A stretch of DNA of 64,000 bases from an uncultured Psychromonas sp. (lineage in GTDB: Bacteria > Pseudomonadota > Gammaproteobacteria > Enterobacterales > Psychromonadaceae). Of this stretch, positions 31,336 through 41,788 are shown piece after piece (the first letter of the stretch is position 1; each line of letters opens with the position of its first letter). The notes beneath the pieces are model-generated. The model made no database searches and was not told where the DNA came from. It saw nothing but the letters and a program-made list of their open reading frames with translations. Position numbers and translations under genes: made by a program. The stretch lies in assembly GCF_947489755.1 (NCBI RefSeq), contig NZ_CANLFB010000017.1:1-64000 (forward strand), given 5' to 3'.

Positions 31336-31390
31336 GTGGTCAAAAGTGGGTAAAAGTGTCAAATTGTGGATCTTTTTCTTAGAAAGTGGA
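31336..31390 (+). promoter_or_regulatory. MraZ operator: GTG repeats phased at 10 bp
   Basis: GTGGT, GTGGG, GTGTC and GTGGA start at 31336, 31346, 31356 and 31366, and a further GTGGA at 31386, all on a 10-bp register (the 31376 position is missing). E. coli MraZ binds TGGGN direct repeats separated by five bases, that is the same 10-bp period, ahead of its own gene. Confidence 0.7.
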
Positions 31391-31424
31391 TCATTGACCC
31401 ACTCATAAATGGAATTGAATAATC

Positions 31425-31886
31425 ATGTTGCGTGGTGCAAATGCAATAAATCTGGATACAAAAGGGCGTATTGCGATACCTACACGGTATCGTGATTGGC
31501 TGACTGAAAATTGTCAGGGCCAATTTGTGTGCACGATCGATTTTCAATCTCAGAACTGTTTGTTGCTTTATCCATTACATGAATGGTTACTGATAGAAAA
31601 TAAATTACGTGGTTTATCGAGTACAAACCCACAAGAAAGACGTATACAGCGACTTATTCTCGGCCATGCCAGTGAATGTGAGCTGGATAAAAATGGACGA
31701 ACGTTGATTGCACCAACGCTGCGTCAGCATGCAAAGTTAGATAAAAAAATAATGTTAGTGGGTCAATTGAATAAATTTGAAATCTGGGATGAAGACGTGT
31801 GGCATCAACAAGTACAACAAGATCTAGAAAGTGACATGTCGTTAGGCATGGAATTAAGTGATTCTCTCAAGGAGTTCTCGTTCTAA
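31425..31886 (+). CDS. mraZ: transcriptional regulator MraZ
   Basis: DNA-binding repressor of the dcw cluster, built of two AbrB/SpoVT-like swapped-hairpin domains. The N-terminal [19 protein letters not shown] and second-half [20 protein letters not shown] repeats are characteristic. It has 153 residues. First gene of the dcw run; its stop overlaps the rsmH start by one base. The phased repeats just upstream are its likely binding sites. Confidence 0.97.
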   Translation: MLRGANAINLDTKGRIAIPTRYRDWLTENCQGQFVCTIDFQSQNCLLLYPLHEWLLIENKLRGLSSTNPQERRIQRLILGHASECELDKNGRTLIAPTLRQHAKLDKKIMLVGQLNKFEIWDEDVWHQQVQQDLESDMSLGMELSDSLKEFSF

Positions 31887-32833
31887 TGAGTGAGCATGTA
31901 ACCGTATTATTAGATGAAGCAGTTGATGGCCTAGCGATTAAGCCTGACGGTATTTATGTCGATGGAACATTTGGTCGTGGTGGCCACTCTCGACATATTC
32001 TATCAAAACTCGGTCCAAATGGACGATTGATCGCGATTGATCGTGATCCGCGTGCCATCGCGACTGCTGAAGCATTAAAACTAGAAGATAGTCGTTTTGA
32101 GATCGTTCACGGCCCTTTTTCTGGTTTAGCTGAATATATTAAAGATCTTGGGTTAGCCGGAAAAATCGATGGTGTTTTATTAGATTTAGGCGTGTCTTCG
32201 CCACAACTTGATGAAGCGGAACGTGGTTTTAGCTTCATGCGTGACGGCCCATTAGATATGCGTATGGATCCAACCTCTGGTATCAGCGCTGCTGATTGGT
32301 TAGCTAAAGCTGATGTCGATGATATTGGTTGGGCGTTAAAAACCTTCGGTGAAGAAAAATTCGCTTATCGTATTGCTCGCGCGATCGTCGCAGATAGGGT
32401 GGAAACGCCATTTACACGCACTTTACAGTTAGCACAGTTGATTGAGCGTTTATGTCCTAAACGTGAAAAGAAAAAGCATCCTGCAACGCGAAGCTTTCAA
32501 GGGATTCGAATTTACATTAATAGTGAATTAGAAGAGATCCACAAGGTATTAGACGGTGCGTTAGATATTTTAGCGATTGGCGGTCAATTGTCTGTGATCA
32601 GTTTTCACTCTTTGGAAGATCGTATTGTTAAACGATTTATTCGCAAAGAAGAAAAAGGGCCTGAATATCCACCAGGTTTGCCATTAACCGATGCGCAAAT
32701 GCAAGACGGTAAAAATTTGAAGGCTGTAGGTAAAGCAATTAAACCAACAGCACAAGAAATTGATGTTAACCCTCGTTCTCGTAGCTCAGTTTTACGTGTC
32801 GCTGTAAAAATTAGACAGCCTGAGGCTAAGTAA
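31886..32833 (+). CDS. rsmH: 16S rRNA m4C1402 methyltransferase RsmH
   Basis: SAM-dependent N4-methylation of C1402 in the ribosomal P site. The start [16 protein letters not shown] motif [34 protein letters not shown] and [14 protein letters not shown] are family hallmarks. It has 315 residues (E. coli 313). Formerly called mraW. Confidence 0.98.
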   Translation: MSEHVTVLLDEAVDGLAIKPDGIYVDGTFGRGGHSRHILSKLGPNGRLIAIDRDPRAIATAEALKLEDSRFEIVHGPFSGLAEYIKDLGLAGKIDGVLLDLGVSSPQLDEAERGFSFMRDGPLDMRMDPTSGISAADWLAKADVDDIGWALKTFGEEKFAYRIARAIVADRVETPFTRTLQLAQLIERLCPKREKKKHPATRSFQGIRIYINSELEEIHKVLDGALDILAIGGQLSVISFHSLEDRIVKRFIRKEEKGPEYPPGLPLTDAQMQDGKNLKAVGKAIKPTAQEIDVNPRSRSSVLRVAVKIRQPEAK

Positions 32834-33148
32834 GTGGTTGATTCTAAAAATAACTTGTTACTACTTGTTTTAGCTGATTTACGTCAAAATGCCATTTTAG
32901 TGATTTTAGGTATTGTTATACTTATCAGTGCTTTATATAACATTTATGTGACGCATGAAACGCGTGAATTAGTGACTAAAAAAGAATATTTATCACAACA
33001 AAAAGACAATTTAATGATCGAATGGAGAAACTTGCTGATCGAAGAGCATACGCTTGATGAGCATAGTCGGATCCGTTCAGTCGCGGGTAATCAGTTATCA
33101 ATGTCACAACCAACTAAGAAAAATAGTGTATTAGTGGAAATTCGATGA
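32834..33148 (+). CDS. ftsL: cell division protein FtsL
   Basis: Bitopic divisome protein that, with FtsB and FtsQ, activates FtsWI. A short cytoplasmic tail, one membrane segment (about 17-37) and a periplasmic coiled coil are seen in 104 residues. The sequence is poorly conserved, as usual, so the call rests on architecture and position between rsmH and ftsI. It starts with GTG directly after the rsmH stop. Confidence 0.9.
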   Translation: MVDSKNNLLLLVLADLRQNAILVILGIVILISALYNIYVTHETRELVTKKEYLSQQKDNLMIEWRNLLIEEHTLDEHSRIRSVAGNQLSMSQPTKKNSVLVEIR

Positions 33149-34974
33149 ACAGAAAACGGACGTCAACAAAAACCAAGGCGGGTTCACAAACCCGTAAGAA
33201 AAAAGTCTACGAAACGTATTCTTCGGGTCGATACATTTTTGTGGCTGCAACGATCTCCCTGATCGCTATTGCTTTAATTTCACGCCTTGCATTTATTCAA
33301 GTTCTTGAGCCTGAATACCTCTCTAATGAAGCCGATAAACGAAGTTTACGTGTCACCAGTTCTGTTGCTCATCGTGGTAATATTGAAGACCGCAATGGTG
33401 AAGAGTTAGCAATCAGTGTACCGGCTTACGCTATTTGGGTTGATCCTAAAGAAGTTAAAAAACATTTTGCATTCACTAAACAAGAGTTGGCAGATAGTGT
33501 TGTTGTTAATCCTAAAACAGGATTAGAGAGATACACTAAAAAATATTTTTATGAGTCTAAGAAATGGCCAGCTTTAGCTGGAGTCTTAGACATTCAAATG
33601 GATAAATTAGCGAAGACCATACAAAAACCTAATTCTCGTTTCGCCTATCTAAAACGTCAAGTAAACGACCCCGTTGTACAATACATTAAACAATTAAGAC
33701 TGTCGGGTATTGCAAGTCAGTTAGAATCGCATCGTTTTTACCCTACAGGCGAAATTAATGCCAATATTCTAGGGTTGACTGACCTCGATGCACAAGGCAT
33801 TGAAGGAATAGAAAAAAGTTATAACGCTTATTTAGAAGGGCAAACCGGCAAAAGACGTGTTCGTAAAGATCGTTTAGGTAATGTTATTGATAATGTCGAA
33901 GTATTGCGTGAGAAAAAGCTAGCGGGTAATTTACAATTAACGATTGATCAACGTATTCAAGCGGTTGCTTATAGTGAATTAAAACGTGCTGTTAAAATCA
34001 ATAATGCGACTTCTGGGTCTATTGTTGTGATTGATATTCATAATGGTGAAATTTATGCGATGGCCAATTATCCATCGTTTAATCCTAATGATCGTAATCA
34101 ATATCAAGCTTATAAATTACGTAACCGTGCCATTACGGATACTTTTGAGCCTGGATCTACGGTTAAACCGTTAGTTGTTGCTAGTGCGTTAATGAATAAG
34201 AAAACTAATGTCGATGAAGTGATTGATACTTCCCCAGGCTGGATGAATATTGGTGGGCGTCGAGTACGTGATGGCCATAATTACGGGAAAATGGATTTAG
34301 CTAAAATATTAAAGAAATCAAGTAACGTTGGGGTAAGTAAACTAGCATTGCGACTAAAACCAGAGCAATTACAACAAACCTTTGCAGATTTTGGTTTTGG
34401 TAATGATACTGGTATCGGACTGATCGGAGAAAGTGTAGGTCGTTTACCGATTCGTCACCGTTGGTCTGATTTTGAGTTAGCAACGATGTCTTTCGGTTAT
34501 GGCATTACAGCAACAACATTACAACTTGCTAAAGCTTATGCGATTTTAGGAAGTGGCGGAATACAATATCCTATTTCCATTATCAAAGGGACTCAGCAGC
34601 CTGGCGAACAAGTTATTCCTAAAAATATTGCGCTTGAAGTCGTTGCAATGATGGAAGGGGTGAGTAAACCTGGTGGCACTGCCAAAAAAGCCAAAGTTGA
34701 AGGTTACCGTATTGCAGGTAAAACGGGTACTTCTAGAAAAGCGGAAGCAGGCGGTTATGGTGATGACTATGTTGCTGTTTTCGCAGGGATAGCGCCGGCA
34801 AGTCGTCCTCGTTTTGCTATTGCAGTTATGATTAATGAACCACAGGGTGACCGTTATTATGCCGGTGATGTTGCTGCACCTGTATTTTCTGAAGTGATGA
34901 AAAGTACTTTATTATTAACACATGTTTTACCGGATGGTGGAGATGAAAGCTACACCTACCTGGAGGCTAAGTAA
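33145..34974 (+). CDS. ftsI: penicillin-binding protein 3 (FtsI)
   Basis: Septal transpeptidase working with FtsW. One membrane anchor (about 30-52), pedestal domain with RGNIEDRNGEELA, then the transpeptidase domain with Ser338 in EPGSTVK, SSN (392-394) and KTG (526-528). It has 609 residues; E. coli has 588. Overlaps ftsL by four bases and murE by one. Confidence 0.98.
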   Translation: MNRKRTSTKTKAGSQTRKKKVYETYSSGRYIFVAATISLIAIALISRLAFIQVLEPEYLSNEADKRSLRVTSSVAHRGNIEDRNGEELAISVPAYAIWVDPKEVKKHFAFTKQELADSVVVNPKTGLERYTKKYFYESKKWPALAGVLDIQMDKLAKTIQKPNSRFAYLKRQVNDPVVQYIKQLRLSGIASQLESHRFYPTGEINANILGLTDLDAQGIEGIEKSYNAYLEGQTGKRRVRKDRLGNVIDNVEVLREKKLAGNLQLTIDQRIQAVAYSELKRAVKINNATSGSIVVIDIHNGEIYAMANYPSFNPNDRNQYQAYKLRNRAITDTFEPGSTVKPLVVASALMNKKTNVDEVIDTSPGWMNIGGRRVRDGHNYGKMDLAKILKKSSNVGVSKLALRLKPEQLQQTFADFGFGNDTGIGLIGESVGRLPIRHRWSDFELATMSFGYGITATTLQLAKAYAILGSGGIQYPISIIKGTQQPGEQVIPKNIALEVVAMMEGVSKPGGTAKKAKVEGYRIAGKTGTSRKAEAGGYGDDYVAVFAGIAPASRPRFAIAVMINEPQGDRYYAGDVAAPVFSEVMKSTLLLTHVLPDGGDESYTYLEAK

Positions 34975-36560
34975 TGACCAGTAAAGCACAGCTAACACAC
35001 GCTAGTTGTATGCTTTCTTGGTTATTAACGCCATTTTTTAAGGGGACCGATGTTGATCCTCTTTTATCTTTAGAACAAATATTTATTACAGGGATGACGT
35101 TAGATAGCCGGGTTATTAATACCGGTGACTTATTTGTTGCTGTGCAAGGTGCAATGAGTGACGGTCGCACCTTTATTAATAAAGCGGCTAAAGCAGGGGC
35201 TTCTGCCGTGCTTTCTGAAACAAAAGACAAAGCGTTACATGGACAAGTTCATTTTGAACAAACGATCCCCGTTATTGAAGTGTATGAATTAAATAAACAC
35301 CTTAGTGCAATCGCGATGCGCTTTTATTTTCCTAGCTCAAATATTCATTCTGTCACGGCTATTACTGGCACTAATGGTAAGACGACTATTGCAAGTTTAT
35401 TAGCCAATAGTTACATGCTGTTAGGTCAGCAAAGTGCGCAGATGGGAACCATAGGAAATGGCTTATATGGCCAGCTTGAAACAAGTTTAAATACGACGTT
35501 AGACGCTATCTCAGTATGTCGTGAATTATCACAATACCAATGCCAGGGTGCTCAACATACGGTGATGGAAGTTTCTTCTCATGGTTTAATACAAAACCGA
35601 GTGGCTGCTATACCTTTTAAAACTGCTATTTTTACTAATTTAACGCGTGACCACCTTGATTATCACGGCACTATGCAAGCTTATGCCGATGCTAAAAAAA
35701 TATTATTTGAAGAATTCCCATTACAACATCGTATTATCAATGCCGATGACTCAGTCGGTAAAGCGTGGCTAGCTGAATATTCTGACGCAATTGCCTATGG
35801 CTTTAATGTAAAACCTCATTCAGCAACGCAACACTACTTTAGTGTTACTAAGGTTCAGTATTTAGCGCAAGGGTTGGCTTTTGACTTCATCTCTAGCTGG
35901 GGCGAGGGTTTCATCGAAACACCATTTTACGGTGACTTTAATATTTCGAATATCGCAGCAGTGAGTTGTGCATTATTAGCTGATGGCTTTTCGATTCAAC
36001 AAATTCAAACGGTAATCGCTCAATTAACTGTAGTCCCTGGGCGAATGGAGCAATATGTATTTGAACAGCAAAAGCTAACGTTTGTTGTTGATTATGCACA
36101 CACTCCAGATGCGTTAAAGAATGCATTGCAAGCATTACAAAATCACACACAACAAGGTCGTATCATTGCCGTGTTTGGTTGTGGTGGTGATCGTGATAAA
36201 GGTAAGCGCCCTGAAATGGCTAAAGCAGCTGAGAAAGGTGCTGACCAAGTCGTGATTGTTGATGACAATCCACGTAGTGAAAATGCACAAGAAATTGTTG
36301 AAGATATTAAAAAAGGATTAACTGATCCTGAACAAGCCTTAGTCATACATGATCGTAAACAAGCTATTTTACATTTATTAGCAACAGCAAATGAAAACGA
36401 TATTATTTTGGTGGCGGGTAAAGGCCATGAAGATTATCAAATCTTTGGCGATACAAAGGTTCATTATAGCGATCGAGAATGTTTGAGTGAGTTAATCGAA
36501 TCCTCACAAATAGAAAAATCTGAATTAGAAAATGAAAAAGCACAGGAACAAAAGCGATGA
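34974..36560 (+). CDS. murE: UDP-MurNAc-tripeptide synthetase MurE
   Basis: Adds meso-diaminopimelate to UDP-MurNAc-L-Ala-D-Glu. The ATP loop GTNGKTT (132-138) is intact, and the DNPR motif (431-434) marks meso-DAP specificity, so the wall is the normal Gram-negative A1-gamma type. It has 528 residues, longer than E. coli (495) because of an N-terminal stretch and a Lys/Glu-rich tail. Translationally coupled to ftsI and murF. Confidence 0.97.
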   Translation: MTSKAQLTHASCMLSWLLTPFFKGTDVDPLLSLEQIFITGMTLDSRVINTGDLFVAVQGAMSDGRTFINKAAKAGASAVLSETKDKALHGQVHFEQTIPVIEVYELNKHLSAIAMRFYFPSSNIHSVTAITGTNGKTTIASLLANSYMLLGQQSAQMGTIGNGLYGQLETSLNTTLDAISVCRELSQYQCQGAQHTVMEVSSHGLIQNRVAAIPFKTAIFTNLTRDHLDYHGTMQAYADAKKILFEEFPLQHRIINADDSVGKAWLAEYSDAIAYGFNVKPHSATQHYFSVTKVQYLAQGLAFDFISSWGEGFIETPFYGDFNISNIAAVSCALLADGFSIQQIQTVIAQLTVVPGRMEQYVFEQQKLTFVVDYAHTPDALKNALQALQNHTQQGRIIAVFGCGGDRDKGKRPEMAKAAEKGADQVVIVDDNPRSENAQEIVEDIKKGLTDPEQALVIHDRKQAILHLLATANENDIILVAGKGHEDYQIFGDTKVHYSDRECLSELIESSQIEKSELENEKAQEQKR

Positions 36561-38062
36561 TCACACTATCAGTTGAGCAATTATGTAATGCAACGAAAGG
36601 TAACCTAAAAGCAGGTTATGCATCGCTATTACAATCTTCTGCTGTCACTTTTAATAATGTCAGCACCGACACTCGTACGATTAAAAGTAATGATTTGTTT
36701 ATCGCATTAAAAGGTCCATCTTTTGATGCACACCAATTACTGCAAAGCGCACTTGATAAGGGCGCTTCTGTTTTATTAGTCGAAGCGAATAGCACATTAA
36801 CGATTCCAACTGACAGTCTTGTCGTTGAAGTTGAAGATACGCGTATTGCATTGGGCTTATTAGGTCGTTATATAAAACAGCAGATTACTGGATTAAAATG
36901 TGCAGCGATCACTGGCAGTAATGGTAAAACCACGTGTAAAGAATTATTGAGTGCGATATTAACGGCACACAGCGGTAATGCAGATAAAGTATTAGCAACC
37001 GCTGGTAACTTTAATAATGATATTGGTTTACCGTTAACGTTACTGAGGTTAGAAGCTCAACATCAATTCGCAGTGCTTGAATTAGGGGCAAACCATATTG
37101 GTGAGATTGCTTATACCGCTGCTTTGGCAAAACCTGATGTCGCATTAGTTAATAATGTTATGCCTGCGCATTTAGAAGGATTTGGTTCTTTAGAAGGTGT
37201 GGCGACTGCAAAATCTGAAATCTGGTCTAGTTTATCATCTGATGGTGTTGCAGTAGTTAATTTAGATGCGAATTTTGCTGATGATTTCATTGAACAACTG
37301 CAGAGTAAACAACAGCCACTTATTACTTTTTCTAGAGAAACAGAGACCAATAAAGCAGTCGAAGCGGATCTCTTTGCGACTGAACTCCACAGTAATGAGT
37401 TAGGCCAATCAAGTTTTATATTGAATGTAAAAACATCGGTACTCTTAGCGCATAAACAAGCTCAAAATGAATCGGCTAATTCATTACAAAATATCAACAT
37501 TCAATTGAACCTTCCAGGTAAGCATAATGTCAGTAATGCATTAGCGGCAAGTGCGATGGCATTGGCATTAGGCTGTTCATTAAATGATATCCAGCAAGGT
37601 TTGCAAACATTACAACAAGTCGCAGGGCGCGTTAATTGTGCTGTGATTTCTGAAACACTAACAGTGATTGACGATACTTATAATGCGAACTCTGCATCAG
37701 TCAGTGCTGGTATTGATTTATTAGCGCAATACCCATGTGAACGACTATTAATTTGCGGCGATATGGGCGAATTAGGCCATTATGCAGAACAAGAGCACCA
37801 AACTATCGGTGAGTATGCACAGCAACACAATATTAATAGATTATTTACCGTTGGAAATTTGAGTCAACAGGCAACAAATGCGTATAATGCGGCCTCTAAA
37901 AATGCAGGGGCAGAACACTTCTCAGACAAACAACAACTTAAATCAGCCATTAGTGCTTATTTAAGAAGTCAAAGATCTAAAGTTGTGGTGCTTGTAAAGG
38001 GCTCTCGTAGTGCAAAAATGGAAGAGATTGTTGCTTTCATTAAACAAGAGTTCGTTGCGTAA
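36557..38062 (+). CDS. murF: UDP-MurNAc-pentapeptide synthetase MurF
   Basis: Ligates D-Ala-D-Ala to the tripeptide precursor. It carries the Mur ligase ATP loop GSNGKTT (120-126), the N-terminal VSTDTR motif and DDTYNANSASVSAG near the C-terminal domain, both typical of MurF. It has 501 residues and overlaps murE by four bases (ATGA). Confidence 0.97.
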   Translation: MITLSVEQLCNATKGNLKAGYASLLQSSAVTFNNVSTDTRTIKSNDLFIALKGPSFDAHQLLQSALDKGASVLLVEANSTLTIPTDSLVVEVEDTRIALGLLGRYIKQQITGLKCAAITGSNGKTTCKELLSAILTAHSGNADKVLATAGNFNNDIGLPLTLLRLEAQHQFAVLELGANHIGEIAYTAALAKPDVALVNNVMPAHLEGFGSLEGVATAKSEIWSSLSSDGVAVVNLDANFADDFIEQLQSKQQPLITFSRETETNKAVEADLFATELHSNELGQSSFILNVKTSVLLAHKQAQNESANSLQNINIQLNLPGKHNVSNALAASAMALALGCSLNDIQQGLQTLQQVAGRVNCAVISETLTVIDDTYNANSASVSAGIDLLAQYPCERLLICGDMGELGHYAEQEHQTIGEYAQQHNINRLFTVGNLSQQATNAYNAASKNAGAEHFSDKQQLKSAISAYLRSQRSKVVVLVKGSRSAKMEEIVAFIKQEFVA

Positions 38063-38110
38063 GTCTTCATCATCTGCTGGTCAACAGCTTTATAAAATAG
38101 GATTTTAAAA

Positions 38111-39193
38111 ATGGTAGTCTGGTTAGCGGAATTACTTTCAAGTTATTATACGTTTTTCAATGTATTGACATACTTATCCGTGAGAATGGTATTAGCCGTT
38201 CTGACTGCATTAGCATTTTCTTTGTGGGCGGGGCCTAAATTAATACGCTTTTTACAAAGTCAGCAAATTGGTCAAATAGTCCGTGATGATGGACCAGAAT
38301 CACATTTCAGCAAAGCGGGAACGCCAACGATGGGCGGTGTTTTAATTTTAGCTGCTATCGTATTGAGTACTTTATTATGGGCAAGATTAGATAACTTCTA
38401 TGTCTGGGTTGTCTTATTCACAACCGTTGCTTTTGGTGCGATTGGTTTTATGGATGATTATTTAAAAGTGGTCCGTAAACATCCAGATGGATTGATTGCT
38501 CGTTGGAAATACTTTTGGCAATCTTTAACTGCATTAGTTATTGGTGTTGTTTTATATATGACGGCACAAGGCGATGCACAGTTAACGCTTGTTGTACCCT
38601 TTTTTAAAGAATACATGCCTTACCTTGGTTTACTATTCATTCCATTGGTTTACTTTACGGTGGTAGGTAGTAGTAACGCAGTTAATTTAACTGATGGTTT
38701 GGATGGCTTAGCTATTATGCCAACGGTGATGGTGGCAGCGGCTTTTGCATTGGTTGCTTACTTAACAAGTCACGTTAATTATTCTCATTATTTATTTATT
38801 CCTTATATTCCACAAGCGAGTGAGTTAGTGATCATCTGTGGCACTATCGTGGGCGCAGGTTTAGGGTTCTTATGGTTTAACACTTACCCTGCTCAAGTAT
38901 TTATGGGCGATGTAGGTTCGCTTGCATTGGGTGCTATTTTAGGTGTGATTGCAGTATTGGTTCGTCAAGAATTTTTGTTAGTGATTATGGGCGGTATTTT
39001 TGTACTTGAAACCGTGTCTGTTATTTTACAAGTGGGTTCTTATAAAATGCGTAAGCAACGTATTTTCAGAATGGCACCAATTCACCATCATTATGAAAAG
39101 AAAGGATGGCCTGAACCGCGTGTTATTGTGCGTTTTTGGATCATTACTATCGTATTAGTATTAATTGGTTTAGTTACATTGAAGGTTCGTTAA
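38111..39193 (+). CDS. mraY: phospho-MurNAc-pentapeptide translocase MraY
   Basis: Makes lipid I at the inner face of the membrane. It has 360 residues and about ten membrane helices. Catalytic-site motifs [18 protein letters not shown] and [10 protein letters not shown], and the [11 protein letters not shown] loop, are all present. It follows murF after 48 bases. Confidence 0.98.
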   Translation: MVVWLAELLSSYYTFFNVLTYLSVRMVLAVLTALAFSLWAGPKLIRFLQSQQIGQIVRDDGPESHFSKAGTPTMGGVLILAAIVLSTLLWARLDNFYVWVVLFTTVAFGAIGFMDDYLKVVRKHPDGLIARWKYFWQSLTALVIGVVLYMTAQGDAQLTLVVPFFKEYMPYLGLLFIPLVYFTVVGSSNAVNLTDGLDGLAIMPTVMVAAAFALVAYLTSHVNYSHYLFIPYIPQASELVIICGTIVGAGLGFLWFNTYPAQVFMGDVGSLALGAILGVIAVLVRQEFLLVIMGGIFVLETVSVILQVGSYKMRKQRIFRMAPIHHHYEKKGWPEPRVIVRFWIITIVLVLIGLVTLKVR

Positions 39194-39194
39194 T

Positions 39195-40523
39195 ATGGCA
39201 ACTACTAAACGAGTCGCTATTATTGGATTGGGTGTCACAGGGTTATCCTGTGTCACTTTTTTTGGTAAAAAAGGCATTAACGTCACTGTCTTTGATACTC
39301 GTTCGGTACCGCCAGGCCAAGATAAGCTTGATGCTCGTACCAAACTGATCATTGGGCCGTTATCTGCTTCATTATTGTGTGAGTTTGATATGCTAGTTGT
39401 TAGCCCTGGTATTGCCATTGCAACCCCTGCCATTCACCAAGCAATTGAAGCGGGCGTAGAAGTGATTGGTGATATAGAATTGTTAGCTCGAGAATTAAAT
39501 ACGGCACCATATCAACATGCAAAATTAGTCACTATTACTGGATCAAATGGTAAAAGCACGGTGACTAGCCTATTAGGTGAAATGGCAGCAGATGCTCATG
39601 TTAATGCTGGTATGGGGGGAAATATCGGTGTGCCTGCTTTAGATTTATTAAGCCCAGATAAAGCACTCTATATTTTAGAATTATCAAGTTTTCAACTTGA
39701 AACGACTGAGTCATTGAATGCTACTATTTCAACTATCTTAAATGTGAGTGAAGACCATCTCGATCGCTATTCAAGCTATCAAGCCTACACCATGGCTAAG
39801 CATAAAATATATGCCCAAGCTCAAACTGTCTTAATTAACCGCGATGACCCATTAACGTTTACTGATAAACAACCACAAATCAGTTTTGGTTTTGATCAAC
39901 AGCAATATGGATTGATTCAACAACAGGGTGAACATTACCTTAGTGTTGATCAACAGCCTTTATTAAAGTGTACTGCACTTAAGTTAAGTGGCAAACATAA
40001 CTGGATGAATGCGCTCGCTGCCATCGCGTTAGGAAAACAAGTTGATTTACCAATGTCTTCAATGCTTGAAACTTTACAATCTTATTCAGGTTTGAAGCAT
40101 CGCTGTGAATTTGTCAAAGAAGTTAATGGCGTTCGCTGGATCAATGATTCCAAAGCAACCAATATCGGTGCTACAGAAGCTGCTTTACTAGGACTTTCTG
40201 ACACCATTTCAGGAAAAGTACATGTGATATTAGGCGGTGATGGTAAAGGGGCAGACTTTGCTGAGTTAGCACCTGCATTAACTGAAATAAAAGGGCAAAT
40301 AGTGTGCTTTGGTCAAGACGCTAAATTAATTGCTTTACAACATCCTGATGCGATTATTGTTAGTAATTTAGAGCAAGCAGTACAACATATTAGTGAATAT
40401 ACGGCTGCGGGTGATTTAGCTATTTTAACCCCCGCTTGCGCTAGTTTAGATATGTATAAAAACTTTATGGCTCGTGGCGATCATTTTGTGGAATTAGTGA
40501 ATGCTTTGGTTGGAGAAGTCTAA
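39195..40523 (+). CDS. murD: UDP-MurNAc-L-alanine-D-glutamate ligase MurD
   Basis: Adds D-Glu to UDP-MurNAc-L-Ala. The N-terminal Rossmann GLGVTGLS (11-18), ATP loop GSNGKST (116-122), and WINDSKATNIGATEAAL in the C-terminal part match the family. It has 442 residues (E. coli 438) and starts one base after mraY. Confidence 0.97.
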   Translation: MATTKRVAIIGLGVTGLSCVTFFGKKGINVTVFDTRSVPPGQDKLDARTKLIIGPLSASLLCEFDMLVVSPGIAIATPAIHQAIEAGVEVIGDIELLARELNTAPYQHAKLVTITGSNGKSTVTSLLGEMAADAHVNAGMGGNIGVPALDLLSPDKALYILELSSFQLETTESLNATISTILNVSEDHLDRYSSYQAYTMAKHKIYAQAQTVLINRDDPLTFTDKQPQISFGFDQQQYGLIQQQGEHYLSVDQQPLLKCTALKLSGKHNWMNALAAIALGKQVDLPMSSMLETLQSYSGLKHRCEFVKEVNGVRWINDSKATNIGATEAALLGLSDTISGKVHVILGGDGKGADFAELAPALTEIKGQIVCFGQDAKLIALQHPDAIIVSNLEQAVQHISEYTAAGDLAILTPACASLDMYKNFMARGDHFVELVNALVGEV

Positions 40524-40525
40524 TC

Positions 40526-41788
40526 ATGTTGCAAGGTATGACGAATAAGTTAGGTAACCTATTTAAGCTACTAACCGTTGAATCAGAACCACACGCTTAC
40601 GATCGTTCGCTGTTGGTCTTAGTGTTTACCTTAATGGGGATAGGCTTAGTGATTGTCGCCTCTGCCTCCATGCCTGAAGGTATTGCTATTTCTGCTGACC
40701 CATTCCAGTTTTTAAAGCGTCACCTTATCTATATTATTTTATGTTTATTTGTTTTAGCCACAGTGGTTTCTGTACCAATAGATGCTTGGCATAAATACAC
40801 GCCTTTAATTTTATTACTTTCCACCCTAGGTTTACTCGCGGTGTTGATTATTGGTACAGAAGTTAATGGTTCACTTCGTTGGTTACGATTAGGGCCTCTT
40901 AATCTTCAACCCTCTGAGTTTGCTAAGTTGTCTGTTGTTTTGTTCATTGCGAGTTATCTTATTCGTCGACAAAAAGAAGTTATTGATACAATTAAAGGGT
41001 TTATTAAACCTTTAGCAATACTCGCTATGATATCAATGCTTTTATTACTACAACCAGATTTAGGATCAACCGTTGTGATCGTGGTTATCATGATGGGGAT
41101 GTTATTTATTGCTAATGCGCGAATGATATCGTTTGTTGGTATTGCCGTTGCGATGTTGTCGGTTATTATTTTGTTAATCGTGACGTCTCCTTACCGTATG
41201 GCAAGGGTATTTGGATTTTTAGACCCATGGGCAGATCCTTTCGGCCGAAGTTACCAGCTAACTCAATCATTAATGGCCTTTGGTCGTGGTGGTTGGTTTG
41301 GTCAAGGTTTAGGGAATTCAGTTCAAAAATTAGAATATTTACCCGAGGCACACACCGATTTCATTATGGCCATTTTGGCTGAAGAACTAGGCTTTATTGG
41401 TGTAAGCATTGTTATTATTTTAGAGTTTGTTTTAGTTTATAAAGCGTTTTCTATTGGTAAAAGAGCCTTACAGAAAAATCTTATTTTTGCTGGTTATGTG
41501 GCTATCGGTATCGCTATTTGGTTTGCATTCCAAACTGCCGTTAATATTGGTGCTGCTTCAGGTATTGCACCCACTAAAGGGTTAACATTACCTTTGATAA
41601 GTTACGGTGGTTCAAGTTTAATTACTATCGCGATTGCGGTGGGGTTAGTATTACGTATCGATTTTGAAACACGTATTAATTCCGGACAGGTACGTATCAC
41701 CAAAAAAAATAAAAAGGCTAAAAAATTAAACTCTGAGCCAACAGCTGATTCAGTAGCAAAGACAAAGGTTGAGAATGATGACGAATAA
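40526..41788 (+). CDS. ftsW: SEDS peptidoglycan glycosyltransferase FtsW
   Basis: Septal glycan polymerase partnered with FtsI. It has 420 residues with about ten membrane helices. SEDS marks are GSLRWLRLGPLNLQPSEFAKL-type region, QPDLGSTVV, EYLPEAHTDFIMAILAEELGF and LPLISYGGSS. The C-terminus is a basic cytoplasmic tail. It overlaps murG. Confidence 0.97.
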   Translation: MLQGMTNKLGNLFKLLTVESEPHAYDRSLLVLVFTLMGIGLVIVASASMPEGIAISADPFQFLKRHLIYIILCLFVLATVVSVPIDAWHKYTPLILLLSTLGLLAVLIIGTEVNGSLRWLRLGPLNLQPSEFAKLSVVLFIASYLIRRQKEVIDTIKGFIKPLAILAMISMLLLLQPDLGSTVVIVVIMMGMLFIANARMISFVGIAVAMLSVIILLIVTSPYRMARVFGFLDPWADPFGRSYQLTQSLMAFGRGGWFGQGLGNSVQKLEYLPEAHTDFIMAILAEELGFIGVSIVIILEFVLVYKAFSIGKRALQKNLIFAGYVAIGIAIWFAFQTAVNIGAASGIAPTKGLTLPLISYGGSSLITIAIAVGLVLRIDFETRINSGQVRITKKNKKAKKLNSEPTADSVAKTKVENDDE

